NCBI RefSeq assembly: GCF_004341505.2
Contig: NZ_SLYP02000001.1
Span: 3,248,501 to 3,312,500 of the forward strand
Length of the DNA stretch: 64,000 nucleotides
Source: Sphingomonas sp. JUb134
Lineage (GTDB): Bacteria > Pseudomonadota > Alphaproteobacteria > Sphingomonadales > Sphingomonadaceae
Reading direction: 5' to 3'
Shown in pieces: positions 14,951 through 23,969 of the stretch (position 1 is its first letter; each line of letters begins with the position of its first letter). Position numbers and translations under genes: made by a program. Below the pieces are notes generated by a model that made no database searches, was not told where the DNA came from, and worked only from the letters and a program-made list of their open reading frames with translations.

Positions 14951-15078
14951 CCCCTCCCTGCAAGGGAGGGGCCGGGGGTGGGTACGAGCCAAAGGCGAGC
15001 CCCGCCCTCACCGACACCGCACCGGCCGGGGCATTTCCCCCCCGGCGCACCAACCCACCCCCTCCCTTCAAGGAGGGG
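14951..15078. repeat. Paired palindromes between hslV and hslU (family 2)
   Basis: CCCCTCCCTGCAAGGGAGGGG at 14951-14971 and a related inverted unit CCTCCCTTCAAGGAGGGG at 15061-15078 bracket a shared GGTGGGT...ACCCACC linker. The same composite occurs at 50405-50541, and a single unit lies between atpD and atpC at 59982-60003. The hairpins could modulate hslU expression relative to hslV. Confidence 0.8.
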
Positions 15079-15093
15079 AAACGAAGCGAACCC

Positions 15094-16389
15094 ATGAACG
15101 ACAATCTCACCCCCAAGGCGATCGTCGCCGCGCTCGACGCGCACATCATCGGGCAAAAGGATGCCAAGCGCGCCGTCGCGGTCGCGATGCGCAACCGCTG
15201 GCGCCGCCAGCAGCTTAGCCCCGAGCTGCGCGACGAGGTGTCCCCGAAGAACATCCTGATGATCGGCCCGACCGGCTGCGGCAAGACCGAGATCAGCCGT
15301 CGCCTGGCCAAGCTCGCCGACGCGCCCTTCGTGAAGGTCGAGGCGACCAAGTTCACCGAGGTCGGCTATGTCGGCCGCGACGTCGAGCAGATCGCCCGCG
15401 ATCTCGTCGAAGAAGCGATCCGGCTGGAAAAGGAACGCCGCCGCCTGGCCGTAAAGGACAAGGCGGAGGAAGCCGCCATGTCCCGCCTGCTCGACGCGCT
15501 CACCGGCAAGGGCGCCAGCGAGGCCACCCGCGAGGCATTCCGCCAGCGCATGGCCGACGGGCACCTCAACGACAAGGAGATCGAGATCGAGCTGGAGGCG
15601 CAGCCCTCGATGCCGTTCGAGATCCCGGGCGGCGCGCCGCAGATGATCAACCTGTCCGAGATGATGGGCAAGGCATTCGGCGGCGGCCAGATGAAGCGGC
15701 GCAAGCTGACCGTCCCCGCCGCCTGGGAAAAACTCGTCGAGGAAGAGGCCGACAAGCGCCTCGACCAGGACGAGGTCAGCCGCACCGCGCTGGCGGATGC
15801 GGAAGCCAACGGCATCGTCTTCCTGGACGAGATCGACAAGATCGCGGTCTCGGACGTGCGCGGCGGTTCGGTCAGCCGTGAGGGCGTCCAGCGCGACCTC
15901 CTGCCGCTGATCGAGGGCACCACGGTCGCCACCAAGTACGGACCGATGAAGACCGACCACATCCTCTTCATCGCCTCGGGCGCGTTCCATGTCGCCAAGC
16001 CGAGCGACCTGCTGCCCGAACTCCAGGGCCGCCTGCCGATCCGGGTGGAGCTCAAGGGCCTGACCGAAGACGACTTCGTCGCGATCCTGTCGGATACGAC
16101 GGCATCGCTGCCGCAGCAGTACAAGGCGCTGATCGAGACCGAGGGCGTGACCGTCGACTTCACCCCCGACGCCATCCGCGCGATCGCCCGCATCGCGGCC
16201 GAGGTGAACGGCGAGGTTGAGAACATCGGCGCCCGCCGCCTTCAGACGGTGATGGAAAAGCTGCTGGAGGAAGTGAGCTTCGACGCAGAGGATCGCCGCG
16301 GCGAGACGCTGGTGGTCGACGCCGCCTATGTCGACAAGCAGCTCGCCGGCGTCGCCCGCAACACCGACCTCAGCCGCTACGTGCTGTAG
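15094..16389 (+). CDS. hslU: HslU ATPase, unfoldase of the HslVU protease
   Basis: The 431-residue AAA+ protein begins with the HslU-specific [27 protein letters not shown]. Walker A GPTGCGKT lies at about 58-65, the intermediate domain follows, and Walker B is [11 protein letters not shown] near 245. The C-terminus DLSRYVL is the tail that inserts into HslV. It unfolds substrates and feeds them to HslV in the cytoplasm. A strong bidirectional hairpin follows. Confidence 0.96.
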   Translation: MNDNLTPKAIVAALDAHIIGQKDAKRAVAVAMRNRWRRQQLSPELRDEVSPKNILMIGPTGCGKTEISRRLAKLADAPFVKVEATKFTEVGYVGRDVEQIARDLVEEAIRLEKERRRLAVKDKAEEAAMSRLLDALTGKGASEATREAFRQRMADGHLNDKEIEIELEAQPSMPFEIPGGAPQMINLSEMMGKAFGGGQMKRRKLTVPAAWEKLVEEEADKRLDQDEVSRTALADAEANGIVFLDEIDKIAVSDVRGGSVSREGVQRDLLPLIEGTTVATKYGPMKTDHILFIASGAFHVAKPSDLLPELQGRLPIRVELKGLTEDDFVAILSDTTASLPQQYKALIETEGVTVDFTPDAIRAIARIAAEVNGEVENIGARRLQTVMEKLLEEVSFDAEDRRGETLVVDAAYVDKQLAGVARNTDLSRYVL

Positions 16390-16396
16390 GCGGGGT

Positions 16397-16423
16397 GCCG
16401 GTCCGCCTCCCCGGCGGACCGGC
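16397..16423. terminator. Bidirectional hairpin between convergent genes
   Basis: GCCGGTCCGCC (16397-16407) pairs perfectly with GGCGGACCGGC (16413-16423) around a 5-nt loop. It lies between the hslU stop and the stop of the minus-strand lipoprotein gene, so it can end both transcripts. Confidence 0.72.
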
Positions 16424-16425
16424 GC

Positions 16426-16830
16426 TCAGCGGTCCTTCTTATACTCGACGAACGGGCCGAAGCGGCAATAGGCGGACGGGATGCCGCCCCCGCCGCGCTG
16501 CACCAGCCGGAAGCGGTCGTTGCGGCAGATGCGCGATCCATACAGCTCCGCCACCACGACCTGGTCGCCGCGGAAGCCCGGGCAGTTGGGCGCCACCACG
16601 TTGCGGTACAGCGTGCCCCGGCTGGGGCGGTAGAGCAGCGAGTCGCCGACCAGCTGCGGCCCTCCCGCAAAGGTCGGGTCGATGCAGTCGAGCGTGCGTC
16701 CAGGCGTATAGCCTTCCAGCGCCTCGGCCAGTTCCCTGTCGCTCGCCGCCTGGCGCTTCGCCTCGTCCGCGGCGGTGGCGCAGCCTCCCAGCAGCGCGGT
16801 CGCCGCCAGCATCAACGTCCAACGGGTCAT
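16426..16830 (-). CDS. Small lipoprotein of unknown function
   Basis: The 134-residue product begins MTRWTLMLAATALLGGCATA, a signal peptide with lipobox LGGC and lipidation Cys at residue 17. The mature part has four further cysteines (DCIDP, PNCPGF, RICRND, AYCRF), which could form two disulfides in the periplasm. I do not recognise the domain. A good ribosome binding site (GAGGAGA) precedes the ATG at 16830. It lies 40 bp downstream of gloB on the same strand and may be co-transcribed with it. Confidence 0.65.
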   Translation of the reverse strand: MTRWTLMLAATALLGGCATAADEAKRQAASDRELAEALEGYTPGRTLDCIDPTFAGGPQLVGDSLLYRPSRGTLYRNVVAPNCPGFRGDQVVVAELYGSRICRNDRFRLVQRGGGGIPSAYCRFGPFVEYKKDR

Positions 16831-16870
16831 GCCCTGTCTCCTCTCCGCCCGGGCGCGAGTCTCCGGCGCG

Positions 16871-17614
16871 CTATCCGCGGAAGCTGTCCTTGGCCTGCCG
16901 GCGCTCGGCAAGCTCCTCGGGCGAGGACGCACGCAGGAAGGGATTGGTTGCACGCTCCAGGCCGATGGTCGTCGGCACCGTCGGCGCGCCCGCCGCACGC
17001 AGCCGGTCGACCTCCACCATCCGCTCCGCGACGGCGGCGTTGTCCGGCTCCGCTGCCAGCGCATAGCGGCCGTTCGACTGGGTATATTCATGCCCGCAGA
17101 ACACCTGCGTGGCGTCCGGCAGCGCCACGAATCGGCGCATGGCGGCATACATCTGCGCCGCCGTCCCCTCGAACAGCCGCCCCGCCCCCATCGCGAACAG
17201 CATGTCGCCGCTGAACAGCAGCGCATCCTCGGCGAAGTGGAAGGCGATGTGGCCGGCGGTATGCGCCGGCACCTCCAGCACGGTCGCGACATGGTCGCCG
17301 ATCCGCAGCGTGTCGCCCTCGCGAAGCCCATGGTCGAGCGTCGGGATCTTGGCCGCCTCCGCCGCTGGCGCGAACACCGGGACGCCGGTCGCCTCCTTCA
17401 GCCCGGCGTTCCCGCCCGTATGGTCGCCATGCCAGTGGGTGTTCCAGATCGCCGTGAGCGTCCACCCGCGCTCGGCGAGCGCTTCCAAGACGGGCGGCGC
17501 CTCCGCCGGGTCGACCACCACCGTCTCGCCAGAGGCGGGATCGTGGAGCAGCCAGACATAATTGTCCGCCAGCGCCGGCAGCCGGACGACCTCGATCGGA
17601 AACGCCGACGCCAT
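16871..17614 (-). CDS. gloB: Hydroxyacylglutathione hydrolase (glyoxalase II)
   Basis: The 247-residue metallo-beta-lactamase-fold enzyme carries the binuclear metal motif NTHWHGDHTGG near 55-65, further ligands in PAHTAGHIAF and FSGDMLF, and the C-terminal GHEYTQSNGRYA of GloB proteins. It hydrolyses S-lactoylglutathione to D-lactate and glutathione. Its ATG overlaps the TAA stop of the upstream glyoxalase I gene by one base (TAATG), so the two detoxification steps are translated together. Confidence 0.93.
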   Translation of the reverse strand: MASAFPIEVVRLPALADNYVWLLHDPASGETVVVDPAEAPPVLEALAERGWTLTAIWNTHWHGDHTGGNAGLKEATGVPVFAPAAEAAKIPTLDHGLREGDTLRIGDHVATVLEVPAHTAGHIAFHFAEDALLFSGDMLFAMGAGRLFEGTAAQMYAAMRRFVALPDATQVFCGHEYTQSNGRYALAAEPDNAAVAERMVEVDRLRAAGAPTVPTTIGLERATNPFLRASSPEELAERRQAKDSFRG

Positions 17615-18051
17615 TACCAGCGGCCCGTGTTCGGCATCGACCCCCAGGGCTCCGCCGGCGGCAGCGGGTCGCCCGCCTGCAGCAGCTCGATCGAGATGTT
17701 GTCCGGGGTGCGGATGAAGGCCATGTTGCCGTCCCGCGGCGGGCGGTTGATCGTCACGCCCGAGTCCATCAGCCGCTGGCACGTCTCGTAGATGTTCTCC
17801 ACCCGATAGGCGAGGTGGCCGAAGTTGCGACCCTCGCCATAGTCCTCCGGATCCCAGTTGTAGGTCAGCTCCACCTCGGCCTCGGCGCGCTTGCCCGGGC
17901 CGTTGCTGTCCTCGTCGGCGGCCAGGAAGATCAGCGTGAAGCGGCCCTGCTCGTTCTCGATGCGGCGGGTTTCGGTGAGCCCCAGCACATTGAAGAAGCG
18001 GATCGTCGCCTCCGGATCGGTCACGCGGATCATGGTGTGCAGATACTTCAT
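17614..18051 (-). CDS. gloA: Lactoylglutathione lyase (glyoxalase I)
   Basis: The 145-residue VOC protein starts [20 protein letters not shown] and has the GloA metal ligands in YLHTM (His), VELTYN (Glu), GHLAYRV (His) and SIELLQ (Glu). It converts the methylglyoxal-glutathione hemithioacetal to S-lactoylglutathione, the substrate of the coupled gloB product. The start is about 85 bp from the divergent SIMPL-domain gene. Confidence 0.93.
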   Translation of the reverse strand: MKYLHTMIRVTDPEATIRFFNVLGLTETRRIENEQGRFTLIFLAADEDSNGPGKRAEAEVELTYNWDPEDYGEGRNFGHLAYRVENIYETCQRLMDSGVTINRPPRDGNMAFIRTPDNISIELLQAGDPLPPAEPWGSMPNTGRW

Positions 18052-18136
18052 GGCAGGAGCTTCCCGTTCGTCATCAGCAGTTGTGCATCGTGCCGCCGGC
18101 ACGATAGGCTTCGGCTATATGGGGGAGGAACCCGCA

Positions 18137-18856
18137 ATGGAAACCGGCAGGACCAAAGACCGCGGCACGGCGCTGCTCATCGCAGCGGCAATCCTCGCAT
18201 TGGGCATGATCCTGGGCGGCTATCTGCTCGGCAACGGGCTGGTCCGCGCACACCATGCCGACCGATCGGTGACGGTCCGCGGCCTCGCCGAACGCAACGT
18301 CACCGCCGACCTGGCAGTGTGGACGCTCAACTATTCCAAGCAGGGCCTCGACCTCGCCGAGGTGCAGGCGGACATCGATCGCGACACCCAGAGCATCCGC
18401 CGCTTCTTCGCGAGCCTGGGCTTCCCCGCCGAGGCACTCGCCCCAGCGGGCGCCGGCGTCAGCCAATCCTACATGAACGGCGTGCAGACGGTGACGGTCA
18501 GCCAGCGGCTGCAACTGCGCACCACCGACATCGCCCGCGCCCGCCGCGCGGTCGCCCGCCAGTTCGATCTCGTGCGCCAGGGCGTCGTCCTCCAGGAAGG
18601 CTCGGGCATCAGCTACAGCTTCACCAAGCTCAACGACATCAAGCCGGCGATGGTGGCCGAGGCGACCCGCGACGCTCGCGCCGCCGCCGAGCAGTTCGCC
18701 AAGGACAGCGACACCGGCGTCGGCGGCATCAAGAGCGCGACCCAGGGCTATTTCTCGGTCGAGGCGCGCGACGGCGAGCAGGCCGGCTATGGCGTCGCCG
18801 ACACGCCCTTCAAGAAGGTGCGCGTCGTCACCACGGTCGACTTCTACCTCGACTGA
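18137..18856 (+). CDS. SIMPL-domain (DUF541) membrane-anchored periplasmic protein
   Basis: The 239-residue product has an N-terminal membrane anchor or signal (about 14-32) and a SIMPL/DUF541 domain starting SVTVRGLAERNVTADLAVWTLNYS and ending RVVTTVDFYLD. Family members are periplasmic or outer-membrane proteins with poorly known roles, some linked to oxidative stress. ATG at 18137 has GGGGGAGGAA six bases upstream. The gene is divergent from gloA and its last 13 bp overlap the end of the convergent TPR gene. Confidence 0.8.
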   Translation: METGRTKDRGTALLIAAAILALGMILGGYLLGNGLVRAHHADRSVTVRGLAERNVTADLAVWTLNYSKQGLDLAEVQADIDRDTQSIRRFFASLGFPAEALAPAGAGVSQSYMNGVQTVTVSQRLQLRTTDIARARRAVARQFDLVRQGVVLQEGSGISYSFTKLNDIKPAMVAEATRDARAAAEQFAKDSDTGVGGIKSATQGYFSVEARDGEQAGYGVADTPFKKVRVVTTVDFYLD

Positions 18857-19608
18857 GCGCCGCCACCCAGAGCCGCCAGGGCATCGGCCGCCGCCTGAGC
18901 GGGGCCGGTGCCCGGCGCGACCCGCACCGCGGCCTCCCAGGCGCTGCGTGCGGCCGCCTCATTGCCCTCCACGGCCGCGATGTTGCCCGCCTCCAGCTGG
19001 ACCGAGGCATCGTCCGGGGAGAGCGCCAGCGCCCGGCCGATGTCCTTGCGCGCACGCAGCAGGTCGCCCGTCCGGCGCGCCAGCGTCGCCGACAGCAGCC
19101 AGGCGAGCGGATCGTCGCCGGCGAGCGCCAGCGCACGATCGAGATCGGCCCGCGCCTCCCCCTGCCGGCCGGCTGCTACCAGCGTGCGCGCGCGGTCGAG
19201 ATGCGCTTCCCCCAGGTCCAGGCCGGTGAGCGTGCCGCCGATCAGCGCGGCATCGAGTGCCACCTGCGCCTTGGCCGGGTCGCCCGCCGCCAGCCAGGCA
19301 TTGCCGGCCTGCGCCCAGAAGCTGCCCGAGCGCGGGTCCCTGGCCACATCCGCCGCACGCGCCGCGCCCTCGAAGGCGGCCGCCGCCGCGTCCCAGCGCT
19401 GCTGGGTGGTATGGGCGATCCCCAGGCATTGCTGGGCGAGGAAGCCACCGCCCGCCTGCTGCCACGCCGTGGCGCCGCGCACGGCGGCGGCGGGATCGCG
19501 CCGCGCCTGGTCGATGCATTCGGCATAGCGATCGCCGCGCCGGGGCGTCGGCGGGCCCGCCGCCGGGGCGGCAGCGGTCTGGGCGAGGAGCAGCAGCGGC
19601 AGGAGCAT
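18844..19608 (-). CDS. Secreted TPR-repeat protein
   Basis: The 254-residue protein has a short hydrophobic N-terminus (LLPLLLLAQTAAAPA) and then alanine-rich helical pairs resembling tetratricopeptide repeats, for example AQAGNAWLAAGDPAKAQVALDAAL and ARTLVAAGRQGEARADLDRALAL. It is likely a periplasmic scaffold. The start overlaps the stop of the upstream alpha/beta-hydrolase gene (TGATG). No specific role can be given. Confidence 0.68.
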   Translation of the reverse strand: MLLPLLLLAQTAAAPAAGPPTPRRGDRYAECIDQARRDPAAAVRGATAWQQAGGGFLAQQCLGIAHTTQQRWDAAAAAFEGAARAADVARDPRSGSFWAQAGNAWLAAGDPAKAQVALDAALIGGTLTGLDLGEAHLDRARTLVAAGRQGEARADLDRALALAGDDPLAWLLSATLARRTGDLLRARKDIGRALALSPDDASVQLEAGNIAAVEGNEAAARSAWEAAVRVAPGTGPAQAAADALAALGGGAQSR

Positions 19609-20333
19609 CAGGCGGGGGTCACATCTTCGATCGCGCGCAGGATCAGGGCGATGTCCTGCGGGCGGGACAGGCGGTGGTCGCCATCCTTGACGAGCAGCGT
19701 CTGCACGTCGGCTGAACGCAACAGGCTGGCGAGGTGCACGGTGCGTTCGAACGGCACGTCCTTGTCCTGCTGCCCCTGGATCAGCCGCACCGGCACGTCG
19801 ACGGGCACGATGCCGTGCATCAGCCGGTTGGCCTCCCCCGAGCTCCAGAAGGCGCGAGTGGTGACGGTCGGCTGGTCCGAATAAGGCGAGGGCTTCTCCA
19901 GCCGCCCTTCCGTGAGCATCGTCATCTTCTCCTCAGGGGTGAAGCCCCAGTCGGTGAAGTCGGGCGCAGGCGCGATGCCGACCAGCCCCACCACCCGATC
20001 CGGCCGATCGCGCGCCGCGAGCAGCATGATCCACCCGCCCATCGACGATCCGACCAGCACCACCGGGCCTTCCACCGCATGGTCGATGATGGCCAGCGCA
20101 TCGTCGCGCCACAGTGCCAGCGTCTGCTCCTCGAAATTGCCCGGGCTCTGCCCGCAGCCGCCATAGTCGAAGCGGACGAACGCGCGTCCCTCCGCCTTCG
20201 CCCAGGCCTCGATCGCCAGCGCCTTGCTGCCGGTCATGTCGGACGCATAGCCCGGCAGGAACACGATCGTGGGCCCCTTACCGGCCGTGTGGTGAAAGGC
20301 GAGCGGACGCTCGGCAGGAGCAGCTTCAGTCAT
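19608..20333 (-). CDS. Alpha/beta-hydrolase, ABHD10-like
   Basis: The 241-residue protein has the hydrolase triad: nucleophile Ser in VGSSMGGW (near 98), acid in GQQDKDVP, and His in DGDHRLSR. The stretch RFDYGGCGQSPGNFEEQTLALWRDD, read as FDY-G-G-S-G-N and an EE-T-W pattern, resembles ABHD10-type thioesterases/acyl-glucuronide esterases. It has no signal peptide and is probably cytoplasmic. It is translationally coupled to the TPR gene downstream. Substrate unknown. Confidence 0.75.
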   Translation of the reverse strand: MTEAAPAERPLAFHHTAGKGPTIVFLPGYASDMTGSKALAIEAWAKAEGRAFVRFDYGGCGQSPGNFEEQTLALWRDDALAIIDHAVEGPVVLVGSSMGGWIMLLAARDRPDRVVGLVGIAPAPDFTDWGFTPEEKMTMLTEGRLEKPSPYSDQPTVTTRAFWSSGEANRLMHGIVPVDVPVRLIQGQQDKDVPFERTVHLASLLRSADVQTLLVKDGDHRLSRPQDIALILRAIEDVTPA

Positions 20334-20516
20334 GATGCACCGCGGAAGTTGAGGAAGTTGAGGCTCGGAAGCGCTTTGTTTCGGCCTGGGGTCGCGCGTT
20401 CACCCGAAGGCAGCGGATGAACGGCAGAGGGACGAGGCGGCGCCATGCCCCTCCATGCCACGCACCGGCCGCAGTAGGACAGCCCCCACGGCGTCCGGGC
20501 GCGCGCCTGGCGGAAC

Positions 20517-21668
20517 TCAGGACCTCCGCAGGAGCTTGGCCGCGAGCCAGCGCCGGACCGGCTCGTCGTAGAGCTTGAGGCTGGCATATGCGATCGCCAC
20601 CGCGGCGACTAGGAGAGCGGCGCCGGAGAGCGCGCCCTCGACGGGTGTCACCTGCCCGTCGCTCACCCATGCGGTGTAGATGTAGATGAGCGGATAGTGC
20701 GTGATGTAGAGCGGAAAGGAGAGATCGCCGAAGAACCGCGCGATGCGGATCGAGACGCCCCCCGCCGCCTTGTCGCCCGCTCCGATGGCGACGATGAGTG
20801 GGAACAGAAGGACGATGCATGCCGCCTCGTACAGCCCGTTCAGCCACAGCCGATCGAGACCGCCGAAGCGCGGCAGGCTGATGGCGACCACCAGGAGGGC
20901 GCTGGCCACGGCAAAGGCATGCGGCATCCGGACCTTCATCCGAAGCCGCATCATCAACACGCCGGCGAAGAAGGGGAACATCACCCGGGTCAGGCCGATC
21001 TGGATGCCGGACGCGTCCAGCGCCCATCCACCGATGACATCCCCGCGCGGGCCGAACACCAGGAGGTAGACGAGCGCACACGCCGACAGCGCGACCAGCA
21101 CGGCCAGCGCGCGGTGGGAGAGCTTGCGCACACCCAGGGCGTAAAGGGCGTTGGCGATATACTCGTAGAACAGCGACCATGCCGGGCCGTTCAGGGGATA
21201 GATCTCGTCCCATCCGCGAACGTCCCCGCTCTTTGGCAGCGGGATCATCAAAAAGCCCAGCACCATGACCAGGATGACCTGCATCGCGGAGGCGTCCGCC
21301 ATCTTGGGAAACACGGGCGAGGCCTGGAGCGCAAAAAGCGCCGCCCCGATCACGCTGCCCAGGATCACCATGGGCTGCAAGCGCACGATCCGGCGCTTGA
21401 AGAACTCCAGGGTCCCCATCCGGCCCCAGCGATCGTCATAGGCGTAGGCGATCACAAACCCCGACAGGAGGAAGAAGAAATCGACCGCAAGATACCCGTG
21501 GTTGATGATCTGCACCTGCGGGTTGCCCAGTGCGTAGGGCTCGAACAGATGAAAGAGGACCACCATCAGCGCGGCGACGCCGCGAAGTCCGTCAAGAACG
21601 ACGAAGTGGTCCTTCCCGGGAGAACTGGCGTCTGTGGCGGTGGCAAAGGCGGCTGAACTTGCGGTCAT
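20517..21668 (-). CDS. Membrane acyltransferase, OafA/acyltransferase-3 family
   Basis: The 383-residue protein has about ten hydrophobic segments and acyltransferase-3 motifs: LDGLRGVAALMVVLFH (about 24-39, with the catalytic-type His and Arg), GYLAVDFFFLLSGFVIAY, and NGPAWSLFYEY. Such enzymes O-acylate surface polysaccharides or lipids. The reading frame runs further upstream, but the ATG at 21668 gives the normal family N-terminus. It stands alone; the 183 bp between it and the hydrolase gene show no gene. Confidence 0.85.
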   Translation of the reverse strand: MTASSAAFATATDASSPGKDHFVVLDGLRGVAALMVVLFHLFEPYALGNPQVQIINHGYLAVDFFFLLSGFVIAYAYDDRWGRMGTLEFFKRRIVRLQPMVILGSVIGAALFALQASPVFPKMADASAMQVILVMVLGFLMIPLPKSGDVRGWDEIYPLNGPAWSLFYEYIANALYALGVRKLSHRALAVLVALSACALVYLLVFGPRGDVIGGWALDASGIQIGLTRVMFPFFAGVLMMRLRMKVRMPHAFAVASALLVVAISLPRFGGLDRLWLNGLYEAACIVLLFPLIVAIGAGDKAAGGVSIRIARFFGDLSFPLYITHYPLIYIYTAWVSDGQVTPVEGALSGAALLVAAVAIAYASLKLYDEPVRRWLAAKLLRRS

Positions 21669-21775
21669 GCGGCGCGTCTGTACGCCGATCTCTTCAGAGA
21701 CAATCAAAAACCGCAGTGCCGGGGGGAGCCTTCCGGTCCGGAACCTGCCTCCCCTGTTGCAATGCGACCTTGGTC

Positions 21776-21985
21776 TCAGTCCGCCGTTTCCAGCGCAGGG
21801 TTCACGAAGATCTGCTCGATCGAAAGCTCGAACAGGTCTGCGATGCGGAAGGCGAGAGGGAGCGAGGGGTCGTAGCGGCCGGTCTCGATCGCGTTGACGC
21901 TCTGGCGGGAAACCTCCAGCCGCTCGGCCAGGTCGCCCTGGCTCCAGCCGCGCTCGGCGCGCAGCACGCGCAGCCGGTTCTTCAT
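21776..21985 (-). CDS. Small XRE-type HTH regulator
   Basis: This 69-residue protein is almost only a helix-turn-helix: RLRVLRAERGWSQGDLAERL followed by VSRQSVNAIETGRYDPSLPL. It resembles compact regulators encoded next to a small membrane protein. Its ATG overlaps the stop of the upstream membrane-protein gene (ATGA), so both are made together. It most likely represses its own operon. Confidence 0.85.
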   Translation of the reverse strand: MKNRLRVLRAERGWSQGDLAERLEVSRQSVNAIETGRYDPSLPLAFRIADLFELSIEQIFVNPALETAD

Positions 21986-22398
21986 GCCGGCTGGCCCGCA
22001 AAACGGTCGCGCAGGCCGAGGAAACATTGTGCGGCACCCCAGCTGAAGCACCAGATCGGAAACACCCACAACCGCGGCATCGGGTCGATCGCACCGCTGC
22101 CCGACAGGAAGTTGTACACCGTGCCCGCGCCAAGCAGCACGCCGGTGCCGAACAACATGCAGGTCACAATGCGCTGGCGCAGGAATTCGTCTCGCTCCTC
22201 GACCAGATAGCGGCCGATGATCGCGATGAGGGCGAGGATGGGCAGCGCCGGCACGATCGACAATGCGATCAGCGTCCCGCCCTGCGGGTGATAGGTATGG
22301 TCGATCCAGTTCGCGCCGAACAGTGCGAGGACATAGACTCCGAACGCCCAAAGCAAGCGGCGGGTGTAGCGCTTCACGGCCGGAGTGGACGACGTCAT
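21982..22398 (-). CDS. Small integral membrane protein paired with the XRE regulator
   Basis: The 138-residue protein has four hydrophobic segments (about 15-30, 43-62, 80-97 and 108-125) separated by a charged loop with VEERDEFLRQRIV. That loop resembles the DUF2178-like proteins found with small XRE regulators. The ATG at 22398 has GGGAG seven bases upstream and is preferred over a start 13 codons upstream. Function unknown; an envelope-sensing or signalling role is possible. Confidence 0.68.
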   Translation of the reverse strand: MTSSTPAVKRYTRRLLWAFGVYVLALFGANWIDHTYHPQGGTLIALSIVPALPILALIAIIGRYLVEERDEFLRQRIVTCMLFGTGVLLGAGTVYNFLSGSGAIDPMPRLWVFPIWCFSWGAAQCFLGLRDRFAGQPA

Positions 22399-22461
22399 GA
22401 CAAAGCTCCCTGTCAATTTGTAAAGGGAACCTGACACCGCCCGACGAATGCGTCAACCGTA

Positions 22462-22478
22462 CTTGTCATTTCGACAAG
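22462..22478. promoter_or_regulatory. Dyad upstream of the XRE operon
   Basis: CTTGTC-ATTTC-GACAAG is a perfect 6-bp-arm inverted repeat between the stop of the upstream Mur ligase gene and the XRE operon start, 64 bp from that start. It could be the XRE operator. Additional TGTC/GACA-like pieces occur at 22411-22434. Confidence 0.35.
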
Positions 22479-22486
22479 GCAGCTTT

Positions 22487-23884
22487 TCAGCTCCTGCCCA
22501 GCCAAGCCACCATGTCCGCGGCCAGCAGGCTGAGCGTGTCGTCGCGCGCGCCCATGATGACGATGCGGTCACCGGGCTTGGCCTCCGCCACCAGATGCGC
22601 GGCGGCGGCCACGCGGTCGGGGATGTGGCGGGCGTCGATGCCGGCAACGGCCAGGTCGGCGACGATGTCGGCGCTGGTCACCTCTCGCGCGACGGTGCCG
22701 CCCTGGTAGACCGGGTCCGGCAGCACGAGGCGGTCGCCGGGGGCGAGCTTGGCGAGGAACATCGCCACCAGCTCCCGCCGCATCACCTTCAACGGGCCAT
22801 AGCCGTGCGGCTGGAACAGCAGCAGCAGCCGGCCGCGGAAGTCATGGAGCGTGTCGAGCGTGGCGCCGATCTTGTCGGGGTTGTGGCCGAAGTCGTCGAG
22901 GACCGCGACGCCGTTCGCCTCCCCCACCAACTCGAAGCGGCGCTTGAGGCCGGCGAAGCCCTCGATCGCCTGCGCGGCTTCGTCGCGGTCGACGCCGGCC
23001 GCCACCGCCGCACCGATCGCGGCGAGCGCGTTGGCGACATTGTGGCGGCCGGGGACGCCCAGCCGCACGCGGCGGCGGGTGCCGCCCGCGACCAGGTCGA
23101 AGGCGATGCCGAAGGGTTCGGGCACCAGTGCCTCGGCCGACAGGTCGGCGGACGCCTCGACCGCGAAGCTCAGCAGCTTGGGCGACGGGATCGCGGCGGC
23201 GAGCGCGGCCGACTCCGCATCGCCGACGTTCACCACCGCCGTCTGCGCGCGGTCGGCAAAGCCGCCGAACAGCGTGCGCAGCTCCTCCAGCGTCTTGTGA
23301 TCGAGGCTGACGTTGTTGAGCACCGCGACGCGCGGGCGGTAGAAGGCGATCGAGCCGTCGCTCTCGTCCACTTCGCTGACGAAGGCGTCGCCCTCGCCCA
23401 CCAGCGCGCTGGCGAAGGGCGCGTCGGGGCGCACGAAATTCTTCATCACCGCGCCGTTCATCACCGTCGGATCGCGGCCGGTGGCGTGGAGTATCCAGGC
23501 GATCATGCCCGTCACGGTCGACTTGCCGCTGGTGCCGGCAACGCCGATGCCGAGCGGGCTGGCGTTGAACAGCTCGGCCAGCAGTTGTGGCCGAGTCATG
23601 CGCGGGGCGCCCACCCGGTCGGCGGCGACCATGTCGGCGACCGTCGCCTCGACCGCGGCGGAGGCGACCACGGTCTGCTCGGCCGAGGTGATGCCGCTGC
23701 CATCCTGCGGGAACAGCGCGATCCCCTGCCGGCGCAGCGCCGCGAACTTGGGGCCGAGCGCCGGATTGTCGAGCGCCCGGTCGGAGCCCGCGACCGTGGC
23801 GCCGCGCCGCGCGAGGATGGTCGCGAGCGGGAGCATGCCGCTGCCGCCGATGCCGACGAGGAAGAAGGATTTGCCGTGTTCCAT
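22487..23884 (-). CDS. mpl: MurC/Mpl-like Mur ligase, probable murein-peptide recycling
   Basis: The 465-residue protein has the three Mur-ligase domains: N-terminal Rossmann-type ([15 protein letters not shown]), central ATPase and C-terminal domain ([12 protein letters not shown]). The P-loop is [10 protein letters not shown] instead of the common GTHGKTT, still a valid Walker A. MurC adds L-Ala to UDP-MurNAc; Mpl adds a recycled tripeptide. I favour Mpl because the divergent neighbour encodes an LD-carboxypeptidase that makes the tripeptide, and because MurC genes usually sit in the division cluster. The MurC-versus-Mpl choice is not certain. Confidence 0.7.
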   Translation of the reverse strand: MEHGKSFFLVGIGGSGMLPLATILARRGATVAGSDRALDNPALGPKFAALRRQGIALFPQDGSGITSAEQTVVASAAVEATVADMVAADRVGAPRMTRPQLLAELFNASPLGIGVAGTSGKSTVTGMIAWILHATGRDPTVMNGAVMKNFVRPDAPFASALVGEGDAFVSEVDESDGSIAFYRPRVAVLNNVSLDHKTLEELRTLFGGFADRAQTAVVNVGDAESAALAAAIPSPKLLSFAVEASADLSAEALVPEPFGIAFDLVAGGTRRRVRLGVPGRHNVANALAAIGAAVAAGVDRDEAAQAIEGFAGLKRRFELVGEANGVAVLDDFGHNPDKIGATLDTLHDFRGRLLLLFQPHGYGPLKVMRRELVAMFLAKLAPGDRLVLPDPVYQGGTVAREVTSADIVADLAVAGIDARHIPDRVAAAAHLVAEAKPGDRIVIMGARDDTLSLLAADMVAWLGRS

Positions 23885-23969
23885 TTCCCCGCGCTATCGG
23901 CGGGGCGGCCGGGGGGCAAGCCGCTGGCGCGTCGCCGGCGGGCAGGCCGGCCTATGCGAAAGGCAGTTC

